DNA of 8,539 nt from Verrucomicrobiota bacterium (GCA_003218615.1 QHOD01000115.1:1-8539); one strand, 5' to 3'; numbered from the stretch's first letter, positions 1-6,793 are shown. The notes: generated from the letters alone by a model not told the origin. Translations and numbers: made by a program.

Positions 1-312
1 CGAATTCGCATGAAACTGCGGATTGGTGGCGGCTAGATTGATCAGATAGTTCGCATGCGCAAAGATCGACAATAACTCGCCGCGCTGCACGTGATTAAGG
101 AAAGCCGCAATCTCCTCTGGCGTGAGCGGACGCGCGAACCATTGCATGTTGTTTTTCACGAAAATTTGCATGGCGGTGCAATTGATGGAGCGAGCGCGCT
201 CGATCGACGTGTGCAGACCGCCACTGATCGACATATGGGCGCCGAGAAGAATTTTGGAATTCGGATTGCGGATTGCGGATTGTGCTTGCTGTTCAAGGCG
301 TGGCTGGTTCAT
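1..312 (-). CDS. nfo: Endonuclease IV (AP endonuclease), 5' part only
   Basis: The minus strand encodes the first 104 residues of a deoxyribonuclease IV; the rest lies beyond the left edge. This family cuts DNA 5' of abasic sites in base excision repair, using a TIM barrel with three zinc ions. Visible family signatures are LLGAHMSISGG (residues 22-32, matching the IGAHVSAAGG start of E. coli Nfo), a TAMQIFVKNNMQW stretch (46-58, family pattern TAFALFTKNQRQW), and FAHANYLINLA (84-94), whose H86 corresponds to a zinc-binding histidine. The conserved domain begins only at about residue 20. The first 19 residues are an extension largely encoded by the heptamer repeat at 256-344. No start codon lies nearer the domain except one inside the GAHMS motif, so ATG at 312 is chosen; GGAG lies 8 bases upstream. 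It follows the AsmA-like gene by 31 bases and is probably co-transcribed with it. Confidence 0.9.
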   Translation of the reverse strand, partial: MNQPRLEQQAQSAIRNPNSKILLGAHMSISGGLHTSIERARSINCTAMQIFVKNNMQWFARPLTPEEIAAFLNHVQRGELLSIFAHANYLINLAATNPQFHANS

Positions 313-344
313 TCCGCACTCCGCAATCGCCAATCCGCAATTGC
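256..344. repeat. Palindromic heptamer repeat spanning the nfo start
   Basis: The left arm holds three perfect tandem copies of CGGATTG (262-282). The right arm (317-344) holds four degenerate heptamers in opposite orientation: CACTCCG, CAATCGC, CAATCCG, CAATTGC. The arms can pair over about 27 bases with one bulge and a few mismatches, leaving a loop of roughly 30 bases. The element supplies the whole spacer between the AsmA-like gene and nfo, the nfo ribosome binding site and start codon, and its first codons. From memory, similar GGATTGCGGATT strings are dispersed in Verrucomicrobiota genomes, but this window contains no second copy. Confidence 0.75.
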
Positions 345-2728
345 TAAAATCTCTTCGGATGCCAGTCCGGTTTCTTCAGACTTCCTTCACCGGTATATTC
401 GAAAAGCTTGTAGACCGGCGTGAGCAAGACGCCCGGACCCTTCATGTTGAGCCGCAAATTGAAATCGAGTTTGTCGTCGAGGAAATGAATGTCGCCGTAG
501 CCGAGCATGCTAAAGAGCGTGCCGGATGCCTCGAAATCGTCGGTATGGATAATTCCATCATTGATCTTAAAGTTTGCACTTGCCTTGTGCGCGATGCTGT
601 AGCCACCGCCGGGGACAATGTGGTTCAGAATTCCTGAGAGCGGGCCGAAAATGGGAATCGCGAAAACGTCGCCGTTGGTGACTTCCACCTTTCCACGGCC
701 AGCCATGGTGCGCGGGTCGCTGCCCAACCCGGTGAAATCATACGTGCCGCTCAACAGGCCGTGCGCGGTCTTGTAGTTGTAGTACAAATCGGTCAGACGC
801 GGGAAATTGATTCCGCTCACGGAGACATTTGCTCGATAGCGGGAATCATTTTGCGCCAGCGAGATGTCGGCATTTCCGCCCAGCACGCCGGACATAAGTC
901 CGCCACGAAGATCGACAATTTGCAATCGGTCGGTCGTGACGAGTAATCGTCCGGAGACTCGATCGAAGGGCAGCGTCTTTCCGAGAAATTCGTAATCCAT
1001 TCCATTGGCGTCATCGACGGTGATCTCGAGACGGGTATTCTTGCCGCCGCGAAATTGGTATAGTCCGTTGGCCGTAACAGTGGGCGCGTATCGAAACTTG
1101 TAAGGCAGAACGGTTTTCCAAAGCTTTGGGTCGATCCAAAAAATCACGTCGGTGGGATGCAACGAGCTTTTGATATTCGAGACGCGCACCTCGTGCTTCT
1201 TAAAATCATAGGTGAAATTACCCGTCCCGATGCCCTCATTGCGTATTACACGAAGACCTTCGCAAGTGATGGCGCCATCGGCGAAATGGATTTTGGTGCT
1301 CGCGCTGTTCATCCAGACGCCGCGGAACCGGGTTCGCTCCAATACAATTGTTCCATCGCCTCGCCAGTTCTCCGGATTGTGATTCTCAGCCCGGATGGCG
1401 AGACGGACGGTGGGCGAACGTTGCCATTCCCATTGCCGGAGAAATTCATTCAATTCCGCGGAAGCAAGCGCACGCAGGGCGCTTGGAGCTATTGTGCTTT
1501 CGATGTTTAAACGAAAATCGTTTGGGGCATCGAAGAGATCGGCCCTGAGCTGACCGGTTTGATGTTGAAGACGCGCGTCCCGAAGCAAGGTGCGCTCACC
1601 ATCCCATGAAAAATCAGTCGTAAGCTCCGAGAAAGGCACCGTTTTATAGGTGAACCGGCTAAATACGACGTGACCGATGATCGCCGGGCGAAATCGATTC
1701 TCTCCGAAATTCAGGGAACCAGAGATTTCGACGAAAGGTGGCGAGTGAAACGTCATATCTGCGACCGGCTCGCCGAGCCCGAAGGCATCGAGAAAGGTTT
1801 TTAGATTCAGGCTGCTGCGCACCTGAAAATTGGCGTGATTGCCTTGCTGGTCCCAATCAGCCCGGCCCGCAAAAGTGCCCATGTCGTCACTCCATTCGCA
1901 GTGTGTGACATTCAGGCGTTGGTCGTTCCATTCGGCGGCGGCGGACAGGTCTCTCATTTGGTAGTTGCCGCGTTGCAAGCGCTCGCCACGCAGCGTCGCC
2001 TCGAGCCGCGCATTCTCGATTTCGGCGACGTCTCCGCTGAACTTTATCTGTAATGAGGGAGGCGTGGCCGGAAAGTCGAACTTTTCCAGTTCATTCACAA
2101 CCCGTTGCGCAATCGACAATCGCCTTTGCCACTCTTCTTCTGGAATCGGCGGGGACGGCTTGTAATTCTCGCGCTTAATCAAATGCCCGGTGGCAGAAAT
2201 CCGAATTCCGCAGAGAATTCCCTCCGCTTGACTGACGTAAATTTGTTCCGGTGGAAAATAAACATGGGCGCGAAACTTATCGAGTTGCACCTTGTCGCTT
2301 TTTCCCTCCGCCCTTTTGAGCGGCAGCGTGATTTGTGCATCGCGTACATCGATCGCGTTGAGAAATGACTGATGGTGAATGAGCGCAGCGTAATTGATGT
2401 CGAGCGAGACTTCACTAATGAGGGCCAGCGTGTTTTCGCGGTTCTTGTAGTCGAAAATCCTTACATTTTTCGCAACGAGGCCGCGAAACGGATTCAGCGT
2501 CAGCCGGCCAACGGAAGCTTCGACACCGCGCTTGTGCAGCTCCTCGACGACGCGATAGCGCCATTGCCGGCCGAAGCCTCTTTTCCCCAGATACCAGCCG
2601 CCGCCGAGAAATGCCAAGAGAGCGAGAAGAACGGCGAAACGCAGGAGGTAAATCGCCAAGCGACGCCCGAATGAGGACTGTCGATCTTGCGCTGGTGCGG
2701 AAATTTCGGGGGCTTCGAGCAAGGGCAT
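344..2728 (-). CDS. AsmA-like membrane-anchored envelope protein
   Basis: A 794-residue protein with a short basic cytoplasmic N-terminus and one transmembrane anchor at about 23-47 (LAIYLLRFAVLLALLAFLGG). The long remainder is rich in alternating beta strands, as in AsmA/TamB/YhdP-type proteins. The C-terminal part (about 607-794) resembles the AsmA-like C-terminal domain: glycine-rich strands such as LRGGLMSGVLGGNADISL, a GKVEVTNGDVFAIPIFGPLSG segment, and a GPGVLLTPVYKLFEYTGEGSL end. Family members are inner-membrane anchored, reach into the periplasm and are implicated in phospholipid transport or outer-membrane homeostasis; the exact role here is inferred. The start at 2728 is supported by AGGA eight bases upstream. 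The ORF is intact. nfo follows 31 bases after its stop. The domain class is fairly sure, the specific function is not. Confidence 0.82.
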   Translation of the reverse strand: MPLLEAPEISAPAQDRQSSFGRRLAIYLLRFAVLLALLAFLGGGWYLGKRGFGRQWRYRVVEELHKRGVEASVGRLTLNPFRGLVAKNVRIFDYKNRENTLALISEVSLDINYAALIHHQSFLNAIDVRDAQITLPLKRAEGKSDKVQLDKFRAHVYFPPEQIYVSQAEGILCGIRISATGHLIKRENYKPSPPIPEEEWQRRLSIAQRVVNELEKFDFPATPPSLQIKFSGDVAEIENARLEATLRGERLQRGNYQMRDLSAAAEWNDQRLNVTHCEWSDDMGTFAGRADWDQQGNHANFQVRSSLNLKTFLDAFGLGEPVADMTFHSPPFVEISGSLNFGENRFRPAIIGHVVFSRFTYKTVPFSELTTDFSWDGERTLLRDARLQHQTGQLRADLFDAPNDFRLNIESTIAPSALRALASAELNEFLRQWEWQRSPTVRLAIRAENHNPENWRGDGTIVLERTRFRGVWMNSASTKIHFADGAITCEGLRVIRNEGIGTGNFTYDFKKHEVRVSNIKSSLHPTDVIFWIDPKLWKTVLPYKFRYAPTVTANGLYQFRGGKNTRLEITVDDANGMDYEFLGKTLPFDRVSGRLLVTTDRLQIVDLRGGLMSGVLGGNADISLAQNDSRYRANVSVSGINFPRLTDLYYNYKTAHGLLSGTYDFTGLGSDPRTMAGRGKVEVTNGDVFAIPIFGPLSGILNHIVPGGGYSIAHKASANFKINDGIIHTDDFEASGTLFSMLGYGDIHFLDDKLDFNLRLNMKGPGVLLTPVYKLFEYTGEGSLKKPDWHPKRF

Positions 2729-2736
2729 TAAAGCAT

Positions 2737-2741
2737 TCCTA
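2737..2741 (-). promoter_or_regulatory. Ribosome binding site of the AsmA-like gene
   Basis: On the minus strand TAGGA sits eight bases before the ATG at 2728. Most other genes here lack such a motif, so it helps fix this start. Confidence 0.55.
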
Positions 2742-2764
2742 CGAGAGGCGCCGCCGATTTCAAG

Positions 2765-2836
2765 CTGTAGCGGCGCTCTGTGAGCGCCAAAACCGACAGC
2801 GACAAAAAGTGCGGCGGAGACAGACCGCCGCTACAG
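2765..2836. repeat. CTGTAG-ended palindromic element, copy 1
   Basis: An imperfect inverted repeat of 72 bases. The outer 11 bases are perfect: CTGTAGCGGCG (2765-2775) against CGCCGCTACAG (2826-2836). Pairing continues inward with mismatches through CTCTGTGAGCGCC (2776-2788) and GGCGGAGACAGAC (2813-2825), leaving a loop of about 24 bases. It fills the divergent gap between the AsmA-like gene and the DUF420 gene. A diverged relative lies at 6733-6792. The length and ends fit a REP- or MITE-like element, and the transcript of either strand could form a long hairpin. Confidence 0.8.
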
Positions 2837-2844
2837 TGATGGCA

Positions 2845-3288
2845 ATGACAGTTTCCGAGTTGCCTGCTCTTAACGCTTCTCTCAATTCTATCAGCACGAT
2901 TTTCATTGCAATGGGCTGGTACTTCATCCGGCACGGCGCGTGGCGCCGCCACATGGCTTGCATGACAACAGCATTGATCTCATCGACGGGTTTCCTGGCC
3001 GGCTACATCATTTATCACGTGCACGTCGGAGAAAAATCGTCGGGCTACAGAGGGTGGATCGCCGCTATTTACTTTCCGATGCTGGCTTCGCACGTTCTGC
3101 TTGCGTTTGCGACGTTGCCTTTGGTGATTTTGACGCTCATCCCGGTTTTTCGCAGCCGTTGGGACCGCCATCGGCGCATCGCCCGTTGGACGATACCAAT
3201 TTGGCTCTATGTCTCTGTGACGGGTGTGCTGGTGTACTTGATGCTCTACAAATGGTTTCCTCCGCCAAATCTTGCGCTCGGCCATTAG
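2845..3288 (+). CDS. DUF420 family membrane protein
   Basis: A 147-residue integral membrane protein matching the DUF420 (YozB-like) family by the MTVSELPALNASLN start, the ACMTTALISSTGFLAGYIIYH block (38-58), and the WDRHRRIARWTIPIWLYVSV segment (106-125). About four transmembrane helices are visible (roughly 11-28, 42-58, 73-103, 115-136). Recurrent histidines H36, H58, H60, H83 and H109 fit the family pattern and suggest metal or haem contact. DUF420 proteins often accompany cytochrome oxidase assembly genes, but none is in this window. The open frame extends upstream to 2611, but that part would overlap the AsmA-like gene and read through the palindrome, so it is rejected. ATG 2839 (two residues longer) is nearly as good a start. 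No clear ribosome binding site precedes either. Confidence 0.85.
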   Translation: MTVSELPALNASLNSISTIFIAMGWYFIRHGAWRRHMACMTTALISSTGFLAGYIIYHVHVGEKSSGYRGWIAAIYFPMLASHVLLAFATLPLVILTLIPVFRSRWDRHRRIARWTIPIWLYVSVTGVLVYLMLYKWFPPPNLALGH

Positions 3289-3335
3289 TTGATGTTTGAT
3301 CAGTGGACGCGGCGCAGCGCAGATAAAACAAACCT

Positions 3336-3794
3336 ATGGTGACGATTGCCACGTTTAATGAACCGGCCAAAGCCAGGGATCTGAAGCGACGCTTCCAGAA
3401 GGTCGGGCTAAAAGCTGATGCTCACAATGAAGCTCCGTTGCAGCAGGTCGGATTTATGTCCCGCCCACAGGCGAATGCCAAAGTAATGGTGGAGGACAAC
3501 GATTTCGAGCGAGCGCAAAGCTTCATGGTCGAGTGGGAGGCGACTGACCCGGACATTTCCGCCGCCCTGATTCGTTGTCCGCAATGCGGCTCTTCAAACA
3601 TCGAGTATCCGCAGATGACTCGTAAATTCATGACTCCGGCGCTGGTCGGGATTCTTTGTGCGCTCAAAATTTTGCCGAAGGAATTTTACTGTCATGATTG
3701 CCATTTCACTTGGAGCAATGTGGAAGAGCCTACCATTGGCCGCCTCTGGCACCGTTTCTTCCCGGGGTTCGAATCTGGCAAGGAAAGTTCGTAG
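3336..3794 (+). CDS. DUF2007-like protein with C-terminal zinc ribbon
   Basis: A 152-residue soluble protein. Residues 1-70 resemble the DUF2007 (putative signal-transducing) fold: a VTIATFNEPAKARDLKRRFQKVG strand-helix followed by ANAKVMVEDNDFERAQSFMVEW. Residues 81-84 (CPQC) and 119-122 (CHDC) form two CxxC pairs, most likely a zinc ribbon, with a hydrophobic insert at about 99-113 (MTPALVGILCALKIL) between them that could be a membrane hairpin or the domain core. Partner and function are unknown. It follows the DUF420 gene by 47 bases on the same strand and may share its transcript. No ribosome binding site is visible before the ATG. The downstream gap 3795-3948 holds no gene I can support. 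Confidence 0.75.
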   Translation: MVTIATFNEPAKARDLKRRFQKVGLKADAHNEAPLQQVGFMSRPQANAKVMVEDNDFERAQSFMVEWEATDPDISAALIRCPQCGSSNIEYPQMTRKFMTPALVGILCALKILPKEFYCHDCHFTWSNVEEPTIGRLWHRFFPGFESGKESS

Positions 3795-3948
3795 GTCAGC
3801 GGGCTTGATCGACCGGCGCGATTGATTCCTCGCGCACGATTCTTCTTGTGATGGACCTTCGATTGCTTGGAAGAATGAGAGCTTCCCGTTTTCCGGCGCA
3901 GAGTAATTCTCTGATTTCGGACGGATTCACAATCGCGCTCTGCCGTCC

Positions 3949-4791
3949 ATGAAATGGCTCTTCGTGTTGCTGCTGGCACTGATCATCTTCGGCGGTGCCG
4001 CTTGGTTTGGTTACAACACTCTCGTCAAACCGGAGATCGCAGTGAAAAAGGAGCAACGTGGAGAAGTCACGCCTGCGCCTACGCCCGACATCAGCCTCCC
4101 CGAGTTTCAGGCGGCGGCGCAACTGCGACAGGAGGGGAAGCTGGCCGAAGCCCGTGACGCGCTCATCGCTTTTATCCAAAAATATCCCGCCGGATTGCAT
4201 GTTGAAGAAGCCAAAGATTTGCTCGGCGAAGTGAACGTGGACATTTTGCTCTCGCGTTATCCTTCGCCTGAAAAAACTGAATACGTCGTGAAATCGGGGG
4301 ACGTGCTGGTGAAGATTGCGCGGAAGCTGAAAACGACGCCCGAGCTGATTATGCGCATGAATAATATGAGCGGCACGATGCTGCACATCGGCGAACATGT
4401 GCTGATCTCGCGCCCGGATTTTTCACTGGTGATTCAACGAAAGGCGAACCTGGTCGTACTCCTTAATCACGGCGGGTTTTTCAAGCAATATCATGTGCAG
4501 GAAGAAAAATTATCGCCGAAACAACCGACGAAAATCACAGGCAAGATTGCAGAAATCATGGCGTGGAAGGATGGGAAACGCGTCGGGCTCGGGAGCAAGG
4601 ATTATATTAGCAGCACTCGGTGGATCCGGATTGCCGGAGCGCCCGGATACACATTGTATTCGATGCCCGATTCGGCGCATCCTAATGTGGATCAACCACC
4701 GCCTCCGGTGGGACTGGGCCTGGCTGCCTCGGACGTCGAGGAGCTAAGCAGCCTTGTAAACAACCGCACCCCTGTCACGATTAGTGATTGA
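3949..4791 (+). CDS. LysM protein with degenerate L,D-transpeptidase-like domain
   Basis: A 280-residue protein. Residues 2-20 form a signal anchor (KWLFVLLLALIIFGGAAWF). Residues about 52-100 look like a helical TPR-like repeat (FQAAAQLRQEGKLAEARDAL, then FIQKYP). Residues 110-154 are a LysM peptidoglycan-binding domain (TEYVVKSGDVLVKIARKL through IGEHVLIS). Residues about 158-278 follow the order of a YkuD L,D-transpeptidase: SLVIQRKANLVVLL, then STRWIRIAGAPGYTLYS, then DVEELSSLVNNRTPVTI. The catalytic positions are gone: the IHGT histidine aligns with Y237, the SHGCIR motif with PPVGLG near 252-257 (Cys position G255), and the whole protein contains no cysteine. It is therefore likely a periplasmic wall-binding, non-enzymatic protein. 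accA follows 16 bases downstream. No ribosome binding site is evident. Confidence 0.82.
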   Translation: MKWLFVLLLALIIFGGAAWFGYNTLVKPEIAVKKEQRGEVTPAPTPDISLPEFQAAAQLRQEGKLAEARDALIAFIQKYPAGLHVEEAKDLLGEVNVDILLSRYPSPEKTEYVVKSGDVLVKIARKLKTTPELIMRMNNMSGTMLHIGEHVLISRPDFSLVIQRKANLVVLLNHGGFFKQYHVQEEKLSPKQPTKITGKIAEIMAWKDGKRVGLGSKDYISSTRWIRIAGAPGYTLYSMPDSAHPNVDQPPPPVGLGLAASDVEELSSLVNNRTPVTISD

Positions 4792-4807
4792 GATTCGTTA
4801 AGCGCCC

Positions 4808-5806
4808 ATGGAACTACAGCCGCTCGATTTTGAAAAACCGATCTTCGAACTGGAACGTCGGTTGGAGGATCTCAAGGCTCACTCCGACGAGCACGATGTC
4901 GATCTTGATTCGGCGATTAAAGTAATTGAGACAAAGCTTCGCGAAACCCGACGCCAAATTTACGGGGACCTGACTGCCTGGCAGCGTGTTCAAATTGCAC
5001 GGCACGTGCAACGGCCGTTCGCTCTGGATTACCTCGAACGCTGTTTTGCAAATTGGATCGAGCTGCACGGCGACCGCCGTTTTGCCGATGACAAAGCCAT
5101 GCCGAGCGGTCTGGCCATGCTTGGCCCGCAGCGCTGTGTGGTGATTGCTCACCAAAAAGGACGCAACACAAAGGAAAACGTGATGCGCAATTTCGGCTGC
5201 GCACATCCGGAAGGTTATCGCAAGGCGCTGCGCTTGATGCGGCTGGGGGAAAAATTTGGAATGCCGGTAATTTCATTGATCGACACTCCAGGCGCATTTC
5301 CGGGGATCGGATCGGAGGAACGTCACATTTCGGAAGCAATCGCGGTAAATCTTCGCGAAATGATGAGACTGCGCGTGCCGATTGTCGCCGCGGTCATCGG
5401 CGAGGGCGGATCGGGCGGGGCGCTTGGCATTGGCGTTGCAGACCGTGTATTAATCCTCGAGAACGCTTACTACTCGGTTATCAGCCCGGAAGCCTGCTCC
5501 GCCATTTTATGGCGGGATCGGCGTCACGCCGCCGAAGCGGCCGAGGCGCTTAAACTGACGGCGCAGGATTTGTTGAAACTCGATGTGGTCGATGAAATTG
5601 TCCCCGAACCGGAAGGGGGCGCGCACCGGGACTGTGACTCGACCGCGGAAAGTCTGGGCAAAGCCCTGCGCCGGAATTTGCAGCAGATATCTGAGATTCC
5701 AATCGATGAGCTATTAAAAAAGCGCTATGAAAAATTCCGCCGGCTCGGCAGCTTCACCGGAGACAAAAGTGCAACCGCTTCGGCGTCCGTTTCACGTGAG
5801 TCTTAG
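4808..5806 (+). CDS. accA: Acetyl-CoA carboxylase carboxyltransferase subunit alpha
   Basis: A 332-residue AccA that, with AccD, transfers the carboxyl group from carboxybiotin to acetyl-CoA, giving malonyl-CoA for fatty-acid synthesis in the cytoplasm. Diagnostic blocks are an N-terminal helical region beginning LDFEKPIFELERRLEDLK (7-24), AWQRVQIARHVQRPFALDYL (57-76), KGRNTKENVMRNFG (117-130) with HPEGYRKALRLM (133-144), SLIDTPGAFPGIGSEER (156-172), IGEGGSGGALGIGVADR (197-213), and YYSVISPEACSAILWRD (221-237). All are intact. It is about 13 residues longer than the E. coli protein; the extra C-terminal tail (FTGDKSATASASVSRES) is low complexity and overlaps the next gene. accD and the biotin-carboxylase genes are not in the window. 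It lies 16 bases after the LysM gene, which suggests co-transcription. The start is set by family length; no Shine-Dalgarno is visible. Confidence 0.97.
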   Translation: MELQPLDFEKPIFELERRLEDLKAHSDEHDVDLDSAIKVIETKLRETRRQIYGDLTAWQRVQIARHVQRPFALDYLERCFANWIELHGDRRFADDKAMPSGLAMLGPQRCVVIAHQKGRNTKENVMRNFGCAHPEGYRKALRLMRLGEKFGMPVISLIDTPGAFPGIGSEERHISEAIAVNLREMMRLRVPIVAAVIGEGGSGGALGIGVADRVLILENAYYSVISPEACSAILWRDRRHAAEAAEALKLTAQDLLKLDVVDEIVPEPEGGAHRDCDSTAESLGKALRRNLQQISEIPIDELLKKRYEKFRRLGSFTGDKSATASASVSRES

Positions 5807-6599
5807 CGATCGGTGTAACTCTGCGGGTTTCGGTTGGCTTGGCGTATTCGTCGCGATCGCCATGGTGCGAACGAGCGTTGGAGCAGCGGATTTTCAGTTC
5901 GACCGCGACACGCCCGCCTTCGCTAATCAAACCGTGTTCGAATATCACGAAGGACACCCTTCTTTGCGCAAGCCGTCGACTGTCAGACGCGACGCATATA
6001 AGCGCCACTGTTTCGTGTTATGCCGCACGGCCGTGCAATTTAAGAAGTTTGCGCGCTTCGATCCGCGGAGCGCTCCGCTGGATGATACGCTGCTGGCCGC
6101 CCGCATTCGCGCTGTGACCCACCGAGAGCCTTGGGCAGATCCGCTCCCAGAAGATCAACGAATTACTTTTCCGGGTTACAAGGATCTGAGGGAGATGAGC
6201 AAGGCACGTCGGGAACTTGTGCAACTAAACATCGGCCACGGCTGGCCCAGCTACTTCCGAATCAGCAATGCCCGAATGGTTTTTCAGCAAAGCGCCGGCT
6301 ATCAGGAAAATACCCACGCACATTTGAATGCCGCTTTGGCGCGGGGGCAGTTGTTCGTTGGCTTCCTTACTACGTACCCCCGTCTCAGCATCAATCACTC
6401 GGTTTTGGTTTATAAGCGAAAGCCGTTTTCTCCGAATCCTGGCGTCGAACGCTATCTCGTTTACGATCCGAATCATACTGAGTCGCCGCGCGAGCTTACC
6501 TGGTCTCCGCGCGATCGCGCTTTTTCGTATCAAAAAGATTGGGATTTTGTCGGAGGCTATGTGCGCGTTTACCAAGTTTACGGCAAATGGCTGCAGTAA
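5796..6599 (+). CDS. Secreted protein of unknown function, possible papain-like fold
   Basis: With the GTG at 5796 the product has 267 residues and overlaps the accA stop by 11 bases. An ATG at 5727 would give 290 residues but overlap accA by 80 bases; ATG 5862 would remove most of the signal peptide. A signal peptide fits residues about 1-30 (hydrophobic FGWLGVFVAIAMV, cleavage near VGA-AD). The mature part has HCFVLCRTAVQFKKFARFD (71-89, cysteines C72 and C76), FPGYKDLREMSKARREL (125-141), NHSVLVYKR (200-208) and YLVYDPNHTESP (220-231). A cysteine early, a histidine starting a strand and an Asp-Pro-Asn after the next strand resemble the C39/papain-like order, but I cannot assign the family. 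Function unknown; the order of residues is the only hint. It may be co-transcribed with accA. Confidence 0.72.
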   Translation: MSLSDRCNSAGFGWLGVFVAIAMVRTSVGAADFQFDRDTPAFANQTVFEYHEGHPSLRKPSTVRRDAYKRHCFVLCRTAVQFKKFARFDPRSAPLDDTLLAARIRAVTHREPWADPLPEDQRITFPGYKDLREMSKARRELVQLNIGHGWPSYFRISNARMVFQQSAGYQENTHAHLNAALARGQLFVGFLTTYPRLSINHSVLVYKRKPFSPNPGVERYLVYDPNHTESPRELTWSPRDRAFSYQKDWDFVGGYVRVYQVYGKWLQ

Positions 6600-6613
6600 A
6601 ACCGATTCATTAA

Positions 6614-6620
6614 AGGGAGA
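6614..6620 (+). promoter_or_regulatory. Strong Shine-Dalgarno before the proline-rich micro-ORF
   Basis: AGGGAGA lies six bases before ATG 6627 (GGGAG core, spacing seven). It is the clearest ribosome binding site in the window and the main evidence that the following tiny frame is translated. Confidence 0.65.
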
Positions 6621-6626
6621 GCATAG

Positions 6627-6731
6627 ATGCCAGACACTCCATCGCCGCCCAAACCGCCGCCGCCGACTCCGATGCCGCCGCCTGAACCTTTGCCGCCAAA
6701 CCCGCCGCCGGTTCCGCCGGTGGGAAGGTAG
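6627..6731 (+). CDS. Proline-rich 34-residue micro-ORF
   Basis: A complete frame of 34 codons from ATG 6627 to TAG 6729-6731. Twenty of the 34 residues are proline, beginning MPDTPSPPKPPPPTPM and ending PPPVPPVGR. Runs of PPP and PPPP occur four times; such runs stall ribosomes and normally need EF-P. Fourteen of the twenty proline codons are CCG, with CCA, CCT and CCC also used, so it is not a pure trinucleotide repeat. There is no signal peptide, cysteine or hydrophobic segment; the chain would be an extended polyproline-II type peptide. It starts 27 bases after the secreted-protein gene and is preceded by a strong ribosome binding site, so it is probably the last gene of that transcript. 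Function unknown. A regulatory leader or stalling peptide is possible, but no downstream gene on this strand follows. Confidence 0.55.
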   Translation: MPDTPSPPKPPPPTPMPPPEPLPPNPPPVPPVGR

Positions 6732-6732
6732 G

Positions 6733-6792
6733 CTGTAGCCGCGTCTCTGTGAAAACCTCAGCGCCGCGCTTCGCAGAGCGGAGCGATTACAG
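6733..6792. repeat. CTGTAG-ended palindromic element, copy 2 (diverged)
   Basis: The left end CTGTAGCCGCGTCTCTGTGA closely matches the left end of the element at 2765 (shared CTGTAG, GCG and CTCTGTGA). The right end GAGCGATTACAG is its imperfect inverse. It occupies almost exactly the 62-base convergent gap between the micro-ORF stop (6731) and the stop of the minus-strand esterase (6794). A hairpin here could work as a two-way transcript end, although no T-run follows. Confidence 0.65.
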
Positions 6793-6793
6793 A

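Noticed and set aside
122..637. 171-codon open frame on the plus strand
   Set aside because: It runs antisense to nfo and the AsmA-like gene and crosses the heptamer repeat; no family features are seen.
2611..2838. Upstream extension of the DUF420 frame
   Set aside because: It would overlap the AsmA-like gene on the other strand, read through a palindromic repeat and give an arginine-rich, non-family sequence. DUF420 similarity starts at MTVSELPAL.
3869..3892. Possible terminator: GGAAG and CTTCC stem followed by CGTTTT
   Set aside because: The stem is only five base pairs with an eight-base loop and the T-run is short. It is too weak to call, although its position after the DUF2007-like gene is suitable.
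3899..3913. Small dyad CAGAG-TAATT-CTCTG upstream of the LysM gene
   Set aside because: Five-base arms are expected by chance at this scale and no promoter elements flank it.
3796..4398. 200-codon open frame on the minus strand
   Set aside because: It lies opposite the LysM coding region, is rich in His/Arg/Gln as expected for an antisense shadow, and has no recognisable domain.
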